Assembly: GCA_043772945.1 (NCBI GenBank)
Contig: JAYVFR010000019.1
Coordinates: forward strand, 1 to 30,372
Direction: 5' to 3'
Length of the DNA: 30,372 nucleotides
From: JAYVFR01 sp043772945
GTDB lineage: Bacteria > Patescibacteriota > JACMRA01
Shown here: positions 21,483 through 28,462 of the stretch, in pieces
Numbering within the stretch: position 1 is the stretch's first letter
Layout: each line of letters begins with the position of its first letter
Program-made: the position numbers and the translations under genes
Notes under the pieces: model-generated
What the model saw: only the letters and a program-made list of their open reading frames with translations
What the model was told of the DNA's origin: nothing
The model's database searches: none

Positions 21483-21628
21483 AATACCCCGTCAAAACTT
21501 ATACAGTTTTGCCACCCCTTTTAAAAAGGGGAATTCTAGTTTAGACGATAAAAAAATTCTTTGTTTTAAAATGAATCAAAAAAATTCCCCTTTTTCAAAA
21601 GGGGTGGACGCGTAGCGGACGGGGTATT
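21483..21628. repeat. Nested palindromic repeat beside DUF559 gene
   Basis: An outer inverted repeat AATACCCCGTC (21483-21493) / GACGGGGTATT (21618-21628) encloses two palindromes, each of the type CCCCTTTT-AAAAGGGG: 21512-21535 and 21583-21607. These two are reverse complements of each other over about 24 bases (with flanks CCA... and AATT...). The right arm reaches within ten bases of the stop codon of the DUF559 gene. Similar CCCCTTTTcAAAAGGGG-type repeats beside DUF559 genes are known to me from many unrelated genomes. Confidence 0.9.
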
Positions 21629-21637
21629 CCAGAGGAA

Positions 21638-22021
21638 TTACCGCTTGGGGGTATTCTTTTCTCCTACCCACGCTTTCAAATGCTCAATCACGCCACCTAA
21701 ATTATTTTTAACTTCTAGATCAGTATAGTGAATAATATTTAGCTCAAGAGCTTTAAAGTAATTATCGCGGACTTTATCATACTCTTCTTTTTTATCATGG
21801 CTTGAACCATCTATTTCAATAATTAATTTTAATCTATGACAGTAAAAATCTACAATGTAACTTCCAATTATTTTTTGTCTTGTGAAAATATAATTTTCTA
21901 TTTGTCTATTTTTAACTGCATTCCAAAATAAGACTTCAGACAAAATACCTTGAGTTCGTAATAACTTACTTCTGGAAGTTAATCTAGGATTAAAAGGAAT
22001 AGATTTTGATTTAATTATCAT
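21638..22021 (-). CDS. DUF559 (Vsr-like) endonuclease domain protein
   Basis: The 127-residue protein is a full DUF559 domain of the restriction-endonuclease-like superfamily related to Vsr: RLTSRSKLLRTQGILSEVLFW, a FTRQKIIGSYIVDFYC strand with the catalytic-type Asp, LKLIIEIDGSSH with the Glu-x-Asp metal ligands, and the ALELNIIHYTDLEV strand near the end. Its substrate is unknown. The last residues (EKNTPKR) lie in sequence adjoining the nested palindromes, while an 11-base inverted repeat flanks its upstream side, so the gene plus repeats look like one movable unit. There is no SD. Confidence 0.92.
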   Translation of the reverse strand: MIIKSKSIPFNPRLTSRSKLLRTQGILSEVLFWNAVKNRQIENYIFTRQKIIGSYIVDFYCHRLKLIIEIDGSSHDKKEEYDKVRDNYFKALELNIIHYTDLEVKNNLGGVIEHLKAWVGEKNTPKR

Positions 22022-22023
22022 AT

Positions 22024-22088
22024 TGAAACACTTTGAAAAATAATAAAGTGCAAGTCAAATTCCTGAAAAAATCTACTAAAGTGTTTCA
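22024..22088. repeat. 11-base inverted repeat upstream of DUF559 gene
   Basis: TGAAACACTTT (22024-22034) and AAAGTGTTTCA (22078-22088) are perfect inverted copies 43 bases apart, immediately before the DUF559 start codon. They could form a hairpin, an operator, or a boundary of the unit. Between here and 22241 I see only the probable leader of the next gene. Confidence 0.75.
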
Positions 22089-22241
22089 CTAAACTTTATT
22101 AAAAACCTTTCTAATGAGGAAATTTTAATCATTAATACTGACAAAGCCTAGAGCTCGGAAATAGTTTTGACAAAAGCCCAAAAAATAAACTGCTATATGA
22201 GTGTCATTAATCTTTATTTTCTTTTAAGGAGAAAAAATAAA

Positions 22242-22481
22242 ATGACTCAAGAACAGATCCAACAGCTCGCGGCGCTCCTTGTCTTGGCAAAAAAAAGCAT
22301 GACTGTTAAGGACAATAATGGGATACTCCAAATCCCACAGCATGTCTCGGTAGGGCATGACGGTCGGTTAGAGGGGGTATCCTACCATGACATCCGTGGT
22401 ACTCGAGATAGTTTCCAAGCTGGCAGTAGTAGCACTACGGGTGTAAATTACCAACGTGTTTACATTTGCCCTCGCTATTAG
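22242..22481 (+). CDS. Small unknown protein, SD-led
   Basis: The start is the ATG preceded by AAGGAG at good spacing; 25 earlier in-frame codons lack any SD. The 79-residue product begins MTQEQIQQLAALLVLAKK, then a Gly/Ser/Asp-rich second half (VSVGHDGRLEGVSYHDIRG) ending YICPRY. Base composition is visibly richer in G and C than the neighbours. A TGC-TATATG extended -10-like element lies about 50 bases upstream and a terminator follows, so it is another single-gene unit like 4401, 14913 and 15674. No family recognised. Confidence 0.75.
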   Translation: MTQEQIQQLAALLVLAKKSMTVKDNNGILQIPQHVSVGHDGRLEGVSYHDIRGTRDSFQAGSSSTTGVNYQRVYICPRY

Positions 22482-22496
22482 CTTTCGTTTCTTGCT

Positions 22497-22527
22497 CCCC
22501 TTTGCATTCGTGTGAGGGGTTTTTTTC
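22497..22527 (+). terminator. Terminator of the small SD-led gene
   Basis: CCCCT (22497-22501) pairs with AGGGG (22515-22519), followed by eight T. Confidence 0.75.
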
Positions 22528-22662
22528 TTGAGGAAATAACACTTTGGTACTTCTCGTAGAGAATTTGGCTTTGGGCTTTTTTTTAGGCTTACGACGGTTG
22601 CAACTTGTCAAAATAAATTAAAAAGTTAAGTTTTTTTTAAAATCTTTTTACATATATTCTGC

Positions 22663-22833
22663 ATGACAACTCAAAATTTAATTCAAGTTTTATTAGGAAT
22701 TTCATCCCTTTTATTGGTGGGGCTTGGCTTAAGTCTAATTTATTTAAATAATTTGTACATTTCTCTCGGAATTTTTGCGGTAATACTAATTAATTTATAT
22801 GGAATCAGAAAACTAATTTTAAAAAATAATTAA
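22663..22833 (+). CDS. 56-residue membrane protein
   Basis: The ATG at 22663 opens 56 codons. The product has two hydrophobic helices, about 8-27 (VLLGISSLLLVGLGLSLIY) and 31-47 (YISLGIFAVILINLYGI), and a basic tail (RKLILKNN), so both ends probably face the cytoplasm. It starts after an AT-rich stretch without SD and its stop lies 10 bases before the folD start, so it is probably cotranscribed with folD. No family recognised. Confidence 0.65.
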   Translation: MTTQNLIQVLLGISSLLLVGLGLSLIYLNNLYISLGIFAVILINLYGIRKLILKNN

Positions 22834-22843
22834 AAACGATTAA

Positions 22844-23725
22844 ATGAAATATTATCTTACTAAGAATTTAAAAAGCAAATTTAAAAAGCAAATTTATTTA
22901 GAATTTCAAAACCAACTTAACACCGAAAAAGTTTTAAACATTATACAAATCGGTCAAAACTTGTCTAGCACTCAATACGTTAATTTAAAACAAAAAATTG
23001 GTGGTGATTTGGGTATTGAAGTTAATCTTTTGGAATACGGTGAGAGTGTTAATTTGAATGAGATTAAAAATGAACTAAAATTAAAAAAAGAGGGACAAGG
23101 CTTAATAATCCAATTACCAATTCTTGATAAGTTTATGAATTTATTGTCTGATAGAGAAATTTGGAATAATAGGCTGGATGTTGACTTCTTAACCAGTTTT
23201 AAAAGAGATGAGTATTTTAATTACGGAGTTTTACCGCCTACTATTCAAGGAATTGACTTGATTATTAGGCAGACTTTTTTGTCTCAAGAGTTTGAGCTTA
23301 AAAACTTGGAAACTAAAATCAATCTGCAGGGAGTTGTAGTTGGGGTGGTTGGTCAAGGAAGGCTCGTTGGGGGTTTCATGCTAAATTATTTAAAGGAGAG
23401 AGATGCAACAATCGTTTCTCTCAACCAATATTCTAAAGAAATAAAGAATCTAATTCAAGATTGTGATATTCTAATTACAGCCACAGGTCAAAAAGGTTTA
23501 GTAAAGAGTTCTATGATAAATTCTTTTAAAACTAAATTAATAATTGACGTTGGCAGTAGTGAGCAGGAGGGGAGTGTATACGGAGATTTAGATTACGAAG
23601 ATTTTGAAATTAATTCAGATAAATTTCCTGATTTAATAATTTGTCCATCTAAAGGTGGTGTTGGTCCTTTGACTGTTCTTTCGTTATTTTGGGGATTATC
23701 TAGGCTAATGAGTTTCAATTTATAA
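22844..23725 (+). CDS. folD: Methylenetetrahydrofolate dehydrogenase/cyclohydrolase
   Basis: FolD converts 5,10-methylene-THF to 10-formyl-THF with NAD(P), supplying one-carbon units for purine and fMet-tRNA synthesis. The 293 residues carry the active-site Tyr45 and Lys49 (SSTQYVNLKQK, matching the YxxxK of the family), GLIIQLPI, a DVDFLT segment (DVDG in typical members), PPTIQGI, a Rossmann loop VVGVVGQGRLVGGFM at about 167-181, and the closing GGVGPLTVLSL. The sequence is divergent: the second loop is shortened and the usual SxxVGxP becomes QGRLVGG. A dedicated dehydrogenase-only function is possible but the catalytic Lys argues for the usual bifunctional enzyme. It follows a small membrane protein by 10 bases. 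Confidence 0.93.
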   Translation: MKYYLTKNLKSKFKKQIYLEFQNQLNTEKVLNIIQIGQNLSSTQYVNLKQKIGGDLGIEVNLLEYGESVNLNEIKNELKLKKEGQGLIIQLPILDKFMNLLSDREIWNNRLDVDFLTSFKRDEYFNYGVLPPTIQGIDLIIRQTFLSQEFELKNLETKINLQGVVVGVVGQGRLVGGFMLNYLKERDATIVSLNQYSKEIKNLIQDCDILITATGQKGLVKSSMINSFKTKLIIDVGSSEQEGSVYGDLDYEDFEINSDKFPDLIICPSKGGVGPLTVLSLFWGLSRLMSFNL

Positions 23726-23774
23726 ATATAGTTTGAAATTTATTATTTATTTTTAGTTTTTTTCGCCAAAAATT

Positions 23775-23852
23775 ATGAATAATACACTAAATTTAACAAG
23801 AGAACTAAAAGAATTAAAAAAACTTACAGTTTACAACAAAGCTCTAAAATAA
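23775..23852 (+). CDS. Possible 25-residue peptide
   Basis: ATG at 23775, 25 codons, product starting MNNTLNLTRELKELKK, strongly helical and basic. It lies alone in the 200-base gap between folD and pspA, just before the pspA promoter. No SD. Such a short Lys/Leu-rich frame can occur by chance in AT-rich DNA. Confidence 0.25.
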   Translation: MNNTLNLTRELKELKKLTVYNKALK

Positions 23853-23860
23853 ATTAGGAA

Positions 23861-23888
23861 TTGACGAAAAGCATAGTTTTTATATTTA
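23861..23888 (+). promoter_or_regulatory. Probable promoter of the pspA pair
   Basis: TTGACG (23861-23866), 16 bases, TATTTA (23883-23888), about 40 bases before the pspA ATG. Confidence 0.45.
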
Positions 23889-23929
23889 TATTGCTATTAA
23901 CTTAAATCAACAACTTATTTTTACTTTTT

Positions 23930-24679
23930 ATGTTTGCACGTATCGGCAGAATTATTTCATCTTTTTTTAATCGCTTTTTAGGATCGGTAGAAGACCCAAC
24001 TATGATACTTGAGAATAATATTCGTGAACTTCAGACTCAAGTTCCACGACTTAATGAATCCGTTGCCAGATCAAATGGAGCTGTCATAATGCTTCAAAAA
24101 CAGTTAGGCAAATATATTGAAGATATTCAAACTTTTGACTCTCAAGTAAAAGCTGCCCTTAAACTAGGTGATGAAAACGCGGCTCGCGATATTGTGATAA
24201 GGCTTCAAGATTTAAAAGACAAGGAGATTAAAACAGCAAGAGATCTAGAGCTAGCTCAAACTAATTTGAGTCAAGTGCAGGAGACTCGCAACCAAACAGT
24301 AAATGAAATTAAATCTAAAATTGAAGAAATTCGGGGAGCTATTGAGGAGAATCGCTTTAGCCAAATGCAAAAAGAGATTGCAGAAACAATTAGTCCCGAC
24401 ACATCAACTGACATTAACTCAACAACTAATTCAACCAATGAGATGCTCGCTAAATTAGAGCAACAAACTGCAATTAATCAAGGATCTTTTGCGGCAGCTC
24501 TTAGTAACAAAGCTCCAGAGTTGCAATCAGCTAGAATTCAAAAAGAAGCTAAGCGAATGCAAGCTGACGACTTGTTAATGCAATACAAGGAAAGTATGAA
24601 TTTAACAACAAAAGACTCAAAGAAGCCAAATAGCTCAAATAATTCAGATGATGTTGTTGATGTTGAAATAGTTAAATAA
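23930..24679 (+). CDS. pspA: PspA/IM30-family membrane-stress protein
   Basis: PspA-type proteins polymerise on the inner face of the membrane and protect it against leakage. The 249 residues show the family N-terminus (MFARIGRIISSFFNRFLGSVEDPTMIL), which forms the amphipathic membrane-binding helix, followed by the long coiled coil (IRELQTQVPRLNESVARS..., KLGDENAARDIVIRLQDLKDKE) through residue about 150, a Ser/Thr/Asn-rich break, and a last helix pair with an acidic tail. No SD precedes the ATG. It is followed after 14 bases by a membrane coiled-coil gene, which probably works with it. No sigma54-type promoter is evident. Confidence 0.92.
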   Translation: MFARIGRIISSFFNRFLGSVEDPTMILENNIRELQTQVPRLNESVARSNGAVIMLQKQLGKYIEDIQTFDSQVKAALKLGDENAARDIVIRLQDLKDKEIKTARDLELAQTNLSQVQETRNQTVNEIKSKIEEIRGAIEENRFSQMQKEIAETISPDTSTDINSTTNSTNEMLAKLEQQTAINQGSFAAALSNKAPELQSARIQKEAKRMQADDLLMQYKESMNLTTKDSKKPNSSNNSDDVVDVEIVK

Positions 24680-24693
24680 AAATAACTACAAAA

Positions 24694-25473
24694 ATGAATG
24701 ATGCACGTTTAGTAAACTTTTTAAAAGTTTTAATTTCATCTCTTACTTCAACTCTCAAGTTAGTTACTTTGGGGGTTGGAATTCTAGTGGCTTTTTTAAT
24801 TCCTAGTTTGAGTTTGGTTATAATTCCTTTATCCTTAGCGTGTGTTGGAGTTATGGTAATTGGCGACCTTTCTAATGGGGATTATGTTAAACATATTTTA
24901 AACCCAAAACAGAATAAAATAGGAATTGAGGCTAAAATTTCAAATTTGCTAGAAAAAATTCAAAGACAATTGGAAGCTAGTCGTTTCCAGAGCGAGGTTG
25001 AGAGTGATTTAATCAGTGCAAAAAATAGTCTAATTAAAATCCAAAATACAATTCAAACAAGATCTGATCAACTAAGTATTAAATTCCTCGAGGATTATTT
25101 GCCAAATGTTGTTGATAAAATGTTATTTTTAAGTAATCAGGAACTTAGCGCTAGAAATTATTTACAAACAGAAGATACTAAACAAATTCAGACTGAAATT
25201 CTAAATTTACAAGCAATTATTAATAAAACAACAGATGCGGAATCTAAAAATGGTTATCTAGAAGCTCTAAATCTCAAACAGGAACAAATTATTCAAATAG
25301 AAACAGTTAGAAACCAGCTCAATAGAATAGATTCTCAAATCACTAGGATTAAAGCTGTTCTCGAGCAAAGTAATACTTATTTAACTAGACTTAATCTCCA
25401 AACTGATAATAGTCTATATGACGAAACAACTCTTTTGACAGAGTCTTTAAAACAAATTAGTAGCTTTAATTAG
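24694..25473 (+). CDS. Membrane-anchored coiled-coil protein, PspA partner
   Basis: The 259-residue protein has two hydrophobic helices near the N-terminus, about 17-37 (STLKLVTLGVGILVAFLIP) and 39-58 (LSLVIIPLSLACVGVMVIG), then a long soluble Gln/Glu/Lys-rich coiled coil to the end (for example LLEKIQRQLEASRFQSEVESDL, QLNRIDSQITRIKAVLEQ). This puts a long helical arm in the cytoplasm next to the membrane. It starts 14 bases after pspA and looks cotranscribed; a role as membrane anchor or effector of the PspA homologue is inferred from this pairing. The layout recalls XpaC/TelA-like partners, but I see no family-defining motif. Confidence 0.75.
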   Translation: MNDARLVNFLKVLISSLTSTLKLVTLGVGILVAFLIPSLSLVIIPLSLACVGVMVIGDLSNGDYVKHILNPKQNKIGIEAKISNLLEKIQRQLEASRFQSEVESDLISAKNSLIKIQNTIQTRSDQLSIKFLEDYLPNVVDKMLFLSNQELSARNYLQTEDTKQIQTEILNLQAIINKTTDAESKNGYLEALNLKQEQIIQIETVRNQLNRIDSQITRIKAVLEQSNTYLTRLNLQTDNSLYDETTLLTESLKQISSFN

Positions 25474-25498
25474 CTTTTTTTTAATCTCTATTATTTAT

Positions 25499-26203
25499 AT
25501 GCAAGTTCAAATTGAAAACAGCTGGAAACTATTTTTAGAACATGAGTTTAATAAAACTTATTTCGAGGAGTTAGTTAGTTTTGTAAAAAGTCAATATAGT
25601 ACTCAAACTGTTTACCCATCTCCAGTGAATATATTTCGAGCTTTTAATTCTCTGCCCGTTGATAAAGTAAAAGTTATAATTTTAGGTCAGGATCCTTATC
25701 ATACTCCAGGAGTTGCTGATGGCTTAGCTTTTAGTACACTCAAAGGAAATAAAGTTCCACCAAGTTTACAAAATATTTATAAAGAAATTAATGATGAATT
25801 TAGCGATGGGTTTGGTCCTGATTCGGCTAACCGCATCAATTATTCTAATTATAACAACCCTGACTTAACTAGGTGGGCTTTACAAGGAGTTTTGTTGCTC
25901 AACACTTCTCTGACGGTTAGGAAAGGAGAGCCAGCTTCACACTCTAAAGTTGGTTGGCAGATATTTACAGATGCTGTTATAACTGAATTAGGAAAAATTG
26001 ATAGACCTATGGTTTTTATTCTTTGGGGAAGTCACGCCAGGAACAAAAAGACTTTGATTCAATCAAACTCAAATCACTTAATTTTAGAATCAGCCCACCC
26101 TTCACCTTTTTCGGTCCATAACGGTTTCTTTGGTAATAATCATTTTAAATTATGTAATCAGTTTTTAAAAGAGCACGATCTAGAATCTATTGATTGGGCT
26201 TAG
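25499..26203 (+). CDS. ung: Uracil-DNA glycosylase (family 1)
   Basis: Ung removes uracil from DNA to start base excision repair. In 234 residues it has the water-activating motif GQDPYH at 63-68 (catalytic Asp65), FST and PPSLQNIYKEI, LLLNTSLTVRKGEPASHS, the FILWGSHA strand, and the DNA-intercalating HPSPFS at 200-205 with catalytic His200. Family 1 identity is clear. The last 63 bases are duplicated at 28393-28455, where the C-terminus would read DWN instead of DWA, so this copy's 3' end may have been brought in by an insertion. The convergent GNAT gene ends one base after its stop. Confidence 0.97.
   Translation: MQVQIENSWKLFLEHEFNKTYFEELVSFVKSQYSTQTVYPSPVNIFRAFNSLPVDKVKVIILGQDPYHTPGVADGLAFSTLKGNKVPPSLQNIYKEINDEFSDGFGPDSANRINYSNYNNPDLTRWALQGVLLLNTSLTVRKGEPASHSKVGWQIFTDAVITELGKIDRPMVFILWGSHARNKKTLIQSNSNHLILESAHPSPFSVHNGFFGNNHFKLCNQFLKEHDLESIDWA
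26135..26197 (+). repeat. ung 3'-end direct repeat, copy 1
   Basis: 63 bases inside the ung coding end, identical to 28393-28455 except one base (26176 C versus T). The two copies are 2258 bases apart in the same orientation and bracket four accessory genes. Confidence 0.93.
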
Positions 26204-26204
26204 A

Positions 26205-26714
26205 TTAGAATAATAAATATTCAACACTATCAGTCCCATCTTCATCCACAAATTCTTTATTAAGCTTTAAGCCTAATGATTTCGCGAGCATCACACTAGG
26301 GATATTGGCAATTTCAGCTGTATATCTAACTTGTTTATTTGGATATTCACTTTTAAACCAATCCAAAAGTAAATTTACGGCTTTTTTGCCAATACCTTTT
26401 CCTTGAGTTTCAGGTTTTAACCACAATCGTATTTCAGCAATACCATCGTTCAAAGTGTCAAAAGCGACCATGCCTAAAAACTCACCAATATTTGATAATA
26501 CAACGGTTTCTAGTTTATCCCTCGATTTAATTTTAATATCCGTTTCATCAATCCACTCATTAACTTCATCAATGTTATTGAAAGGTATAAAATAATCTCT
26601 TACATTTCCAGTGTTATTTTTTAAAATATCTTGGGCGTAATTTTTGTCTAGTAATACTAGCTTGATTGTGTTGTCTTGTAATTGTGTAAAGTTCATACTT
26701 ATTGCAGTCTTCAT
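26205..26714 (-). CDS. GNAT-family N-acetyltransferase
   Basis: The chain of about 169 residues has the GNAT fold order: an N-terminal segment (LQDNTIKLVLLDK), a central strand pair (GEFLGMVAFDTL, GIAEIRLWLKPE), the acetyl-CoA loop QGKGIGKKAV at the expected position (R/QxxGxG/A), and the ANIPSVMLAKSLGLK helix-strand at the end, which is typical of RimJ/RimL-like enzymes that modify protein N-termini or small molecules. The substrate is unknown. The ATG at 26714 is preferred over a TTG at 26729 that lies next to the -10; the ATG at 26696 is also possible. It is the first gene of the insert after ung and is transcribed against the rest. Confidence 0.9.
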   Translation of the reverse strand: MKTAISMNFTQLQDNTIKLVLLDKNYAQDILKNNTGNVRDYFIPFNNIDEVNEWIDETDIKIKSRDKLETVVLSNIGEFLGMVAFDTLNDGIAEIRLWLKPETQGKGIGKKAVNLLLDWFKSEYPNKQVRYTAEIANIPSVMLAKSLGLKLNKEFVDEDGTDSVEYLLF

Positions 26715-26729
26715 ATTGACTATGTCCAA

Positions 26730-26758
26730 ATTCTATGATAATAATTGTGGTTGGCCAA
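26730..26758 (-). promoter_or_regulatory. Promoter of the GNAT gene
   Basis: Minus strand: TTGGCC (26758-26753), 17 bases, TAGAAT (26735-26730). Its -35 is part of TTGGCCAA, a palindrome that could also serve the divergent gene at 26802. Confidence 0.5.
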
Positions 26759-26801
26759 GAGCTTTACATTTGGAAAATTTTAGAAAATAGGAGTTGCTAC
26801 A

Positions 26802-27419
26802 ATGACAAATTCACAAGTCAATCAATTTGCTACAATTTGTGCCGAGCTTGAAAAAACTAATAATTTTGACAAGTTTCTAACTTCAATTAGTGGTGCTGTT
26901 GATTACAATGATACTGTCCAAGTTGATATGTTTCGTGGGTTATCTAACGCAATTTCTGATTTTGACTCTGTAAACCGCTGGTTCTTTACCGTTCCAGTTA
27001 ATTATCCAAAAGCCTTAATTTGGCTTTCATCTGTGCAAAACACAGGTACTATTCGTTTCGTTTGGTCAGTTGGTTACATTCACAAGGTAACTTCAGTCAT
27101 TCAAACCATGATACAGCATAACCTGCATCTACTTGAGCAAATTCCACTGCTTCAAGTTCCAAAATCTCCACCTTTTTTGCTTTATTTCGACCCGACTATG
27201 TCGTCAATCTGGCAAATGTCTCCTGACTTACCAGCGATAGATGATGTAGCTGAACTTGATATTTTTCAAGTAGCCTATGACGGCGACAACCCAAAAGATG
27301 ATATTGATCAAACTTTGGTTATGAATACCAAATTTCTTGAACAGCAAGGTTTCAAACTTGAGCAAAGAGTTCGAGATTTTGGCTCTTCAACCCTTATTGC
27401 TTTTTGCGATGAATATTGA
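26802..27419 (+). CDS. Unknown protein, SD-led
   Basis: The ATG is preceded by AGGAG with proper spacing. The 205-residue protein starts MTNSQVNQFATICAELEK, is acidic and Trp/Phe-rich in the middle (RWFFTVPVNYPKALIWLSS, TIRFVWSVGYIHK) and contains a Pro-rich segment (LLQVPKSPPFLLYFDP). No membrane helix or signal peptide and no family I recognise. It is the only gene here that clearly ends in TGA (TAA or TAG elsewhere), in line with foreign origin of the insert. It lies between the GNAT gene and two nucleotide-pyrophosphatase-type genes. Confidence 0.8.
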   Translation: MTNSQVNQFATICAELEKTNNFDKFLTSISGAVDYNDTVQVDMFRGLSNAISDFDSVNRWFFTVPVNYPKALIWLSSVQNTGTIRFVWSVGYIHKVTSVIQTMIQHNLHLLEQIPLLQVPKSPPFLLYFDPTMSSIWQMSPDLPAIDDVAELDIFQVAYDGDNPKDDIDQTLVMNTKFLEQQGFKLEQRVRDFGSSTLIAFCDEY

Positions 27420-27491
27420 TTTGACTGTATTGGAAAATAATCCTAATAGTATTAAGAATAATACTGATTTTCTGAGATCTTTATAATCTAT

Positions 27492-28094
27492 ATGACTAAA
27501 CTATTAATAGCTTCAAAAAATAATCATAAAATAGAAAAAATTACATGTATTTTCACTGATAAATTTACAGATATTAAATCACTAGACGATATTGAGCTGA
27601 AAATAGAAATAATAGAAAATGCTAATTCTTTTATTGAGAATGCCAAAATTAAGTCTCTTAAACTTTCCAAAACTTTTGATGGTTACGTCATTGCAACCGA
27701 CGGCGGTGCTGTAATTCCAGCTTTGACAGAAATTTGGAATCCTTTATTCACGAAAAGATTTGTAGGTGAAAATAAAACTGATGAGGATAGAGTAAATGCA
27801 ATGCTAAAATTGATGGAAAATAAGATTGATAGAAGGATTTGGTTTATTGAAGCGTTTGTCATTTGCAAAGATGGTGATGTAGTTTTTGAAGTTGAAACAA
27901 CGAGTCCCGTTGGTCAAATCGTTGAAAAATGGGATGGTAGAATAAAGTTTGGAGCATATCTTTTAGCTCTGTGGTACTTACCAAACCGAGAGAAGATGTT
28001 TTTTGATTTAACTAAGGAAGAAATTGCAGAAGAGGAAAATACATGGTGCGAATTAGGTGAAAAAACTGCTAGTTTAGAATTTTCACTAAAATAA
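27492..28094 (+). CDS. Ham1/RdgB-like NTP pyrophosphatase
   Basis: The 200-residue protein resembles the inosine/xanthosine triphosphate pyrophosphatase family: KLLIASKNNHKIEKI at the start (family: xxIATxNxxKxxE), then a SFIENAKIKSLKLSK helix with the ENA-xxKA-type motif, the GYVIATDGGAVIPAL strand-loop (the D of the S/TDDSGL motif), and TKRFVGENKTDEDRV. Such enzymes remove non-canonical purine nucleotides before they enter DNA or RNA. The sequence is divergent, especially in the TDGGAV loop, so substrate specificity may differ. It starts 72 bases after the unknown gene and ends two bases before the MazG-like gene. Confidence 0.85.
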   Translation: MTKLLIASKNNHKIEKITCIFTDKFTDIKSLDDIELKIEIIENANSFIENAKIKSLKLSKTFDGYVIATDGGAVIPALTEIWNPLFTKRFVGENKTDEDRVNAMLKLMENKIDRRIWFIEAFVICKDGDVVFEVETTSPVGQIVEKWDGRIKFGAYLLALWYLPNREKMFFDLTKEEIAEEENTWCELGEKTASLEFSLK

Positions 28095-28096
28095 TT

Positions 28097-28397
28097 ATGC
28101 CAAAATTAGTAAGGGATTTAATCCCACAAATAATTACCAAACAAGGAAAAATATCAGTAACCAAAATTATAGATATCGAGGAATATAAAAAAAGAACTGG
28201 CAACAAAATTAATTAAAGAAGCTAATGAATTTCAAGTAGACAAAAACATTGAAGAAATGGCTGATATAATCGAAGTTTTTGATGCGATTCCAAATGTTTA
28301 TGAGTTCACACAAGAGGAGCTAGAAGTCGTTCGAGCTAAGAAAAATCTAGTAAGAGGAGCTTTTAACAAAATGATCTTTTTGGAAGAAATTAAATAA
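28097..28397 (+). pseudogene. Frameshifted MazG-like nucleotide pyrophosphohydrolase
   Basis: From the ATG at 28097 the frame (MPKLVRDLIPQIITKQGK) matches the start of small MazG-like / phosphoribosyl-ATP pyrophosphohydrolase-like proteins. At a run of seven A (about 28187-28193) it shifts: frame 1 stops after 39 codons, while the +1 shifted frame continues with ELATKLIKEANEF, the metal-binding EEMADIIEVFDAI motif, and GAFNKMIFLEEIK to a TAA. With six A the frame would be intact (about 99 residues). The stop codon lies within the first bases of the second ung repeat. The frameshift may be real, an indel error in a homopolymer, or corrected by polymerase slippage. It is cotranscribed with the Ham1-like gene. 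Confidence 0.8.
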
Positions 28398-28455
28398 TCA
28401 TTTTAAATTATGTAATCAGTTTTTAAAAGAGCATGATCTAGAATCTATTGATTGG
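28393..28455 (+). repeat. ung 3'-end direct repeat, copy 2
   Basis: Matches 26135-26197 with one mismatch. It is preceded by the MazG-like gene and followed by AATTAG, which would make a C-terminus DWN and stop: a complete ung 3' end without its gene. Confidence 0.93.
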
Positions 28456-28462
28456 AATTAGT

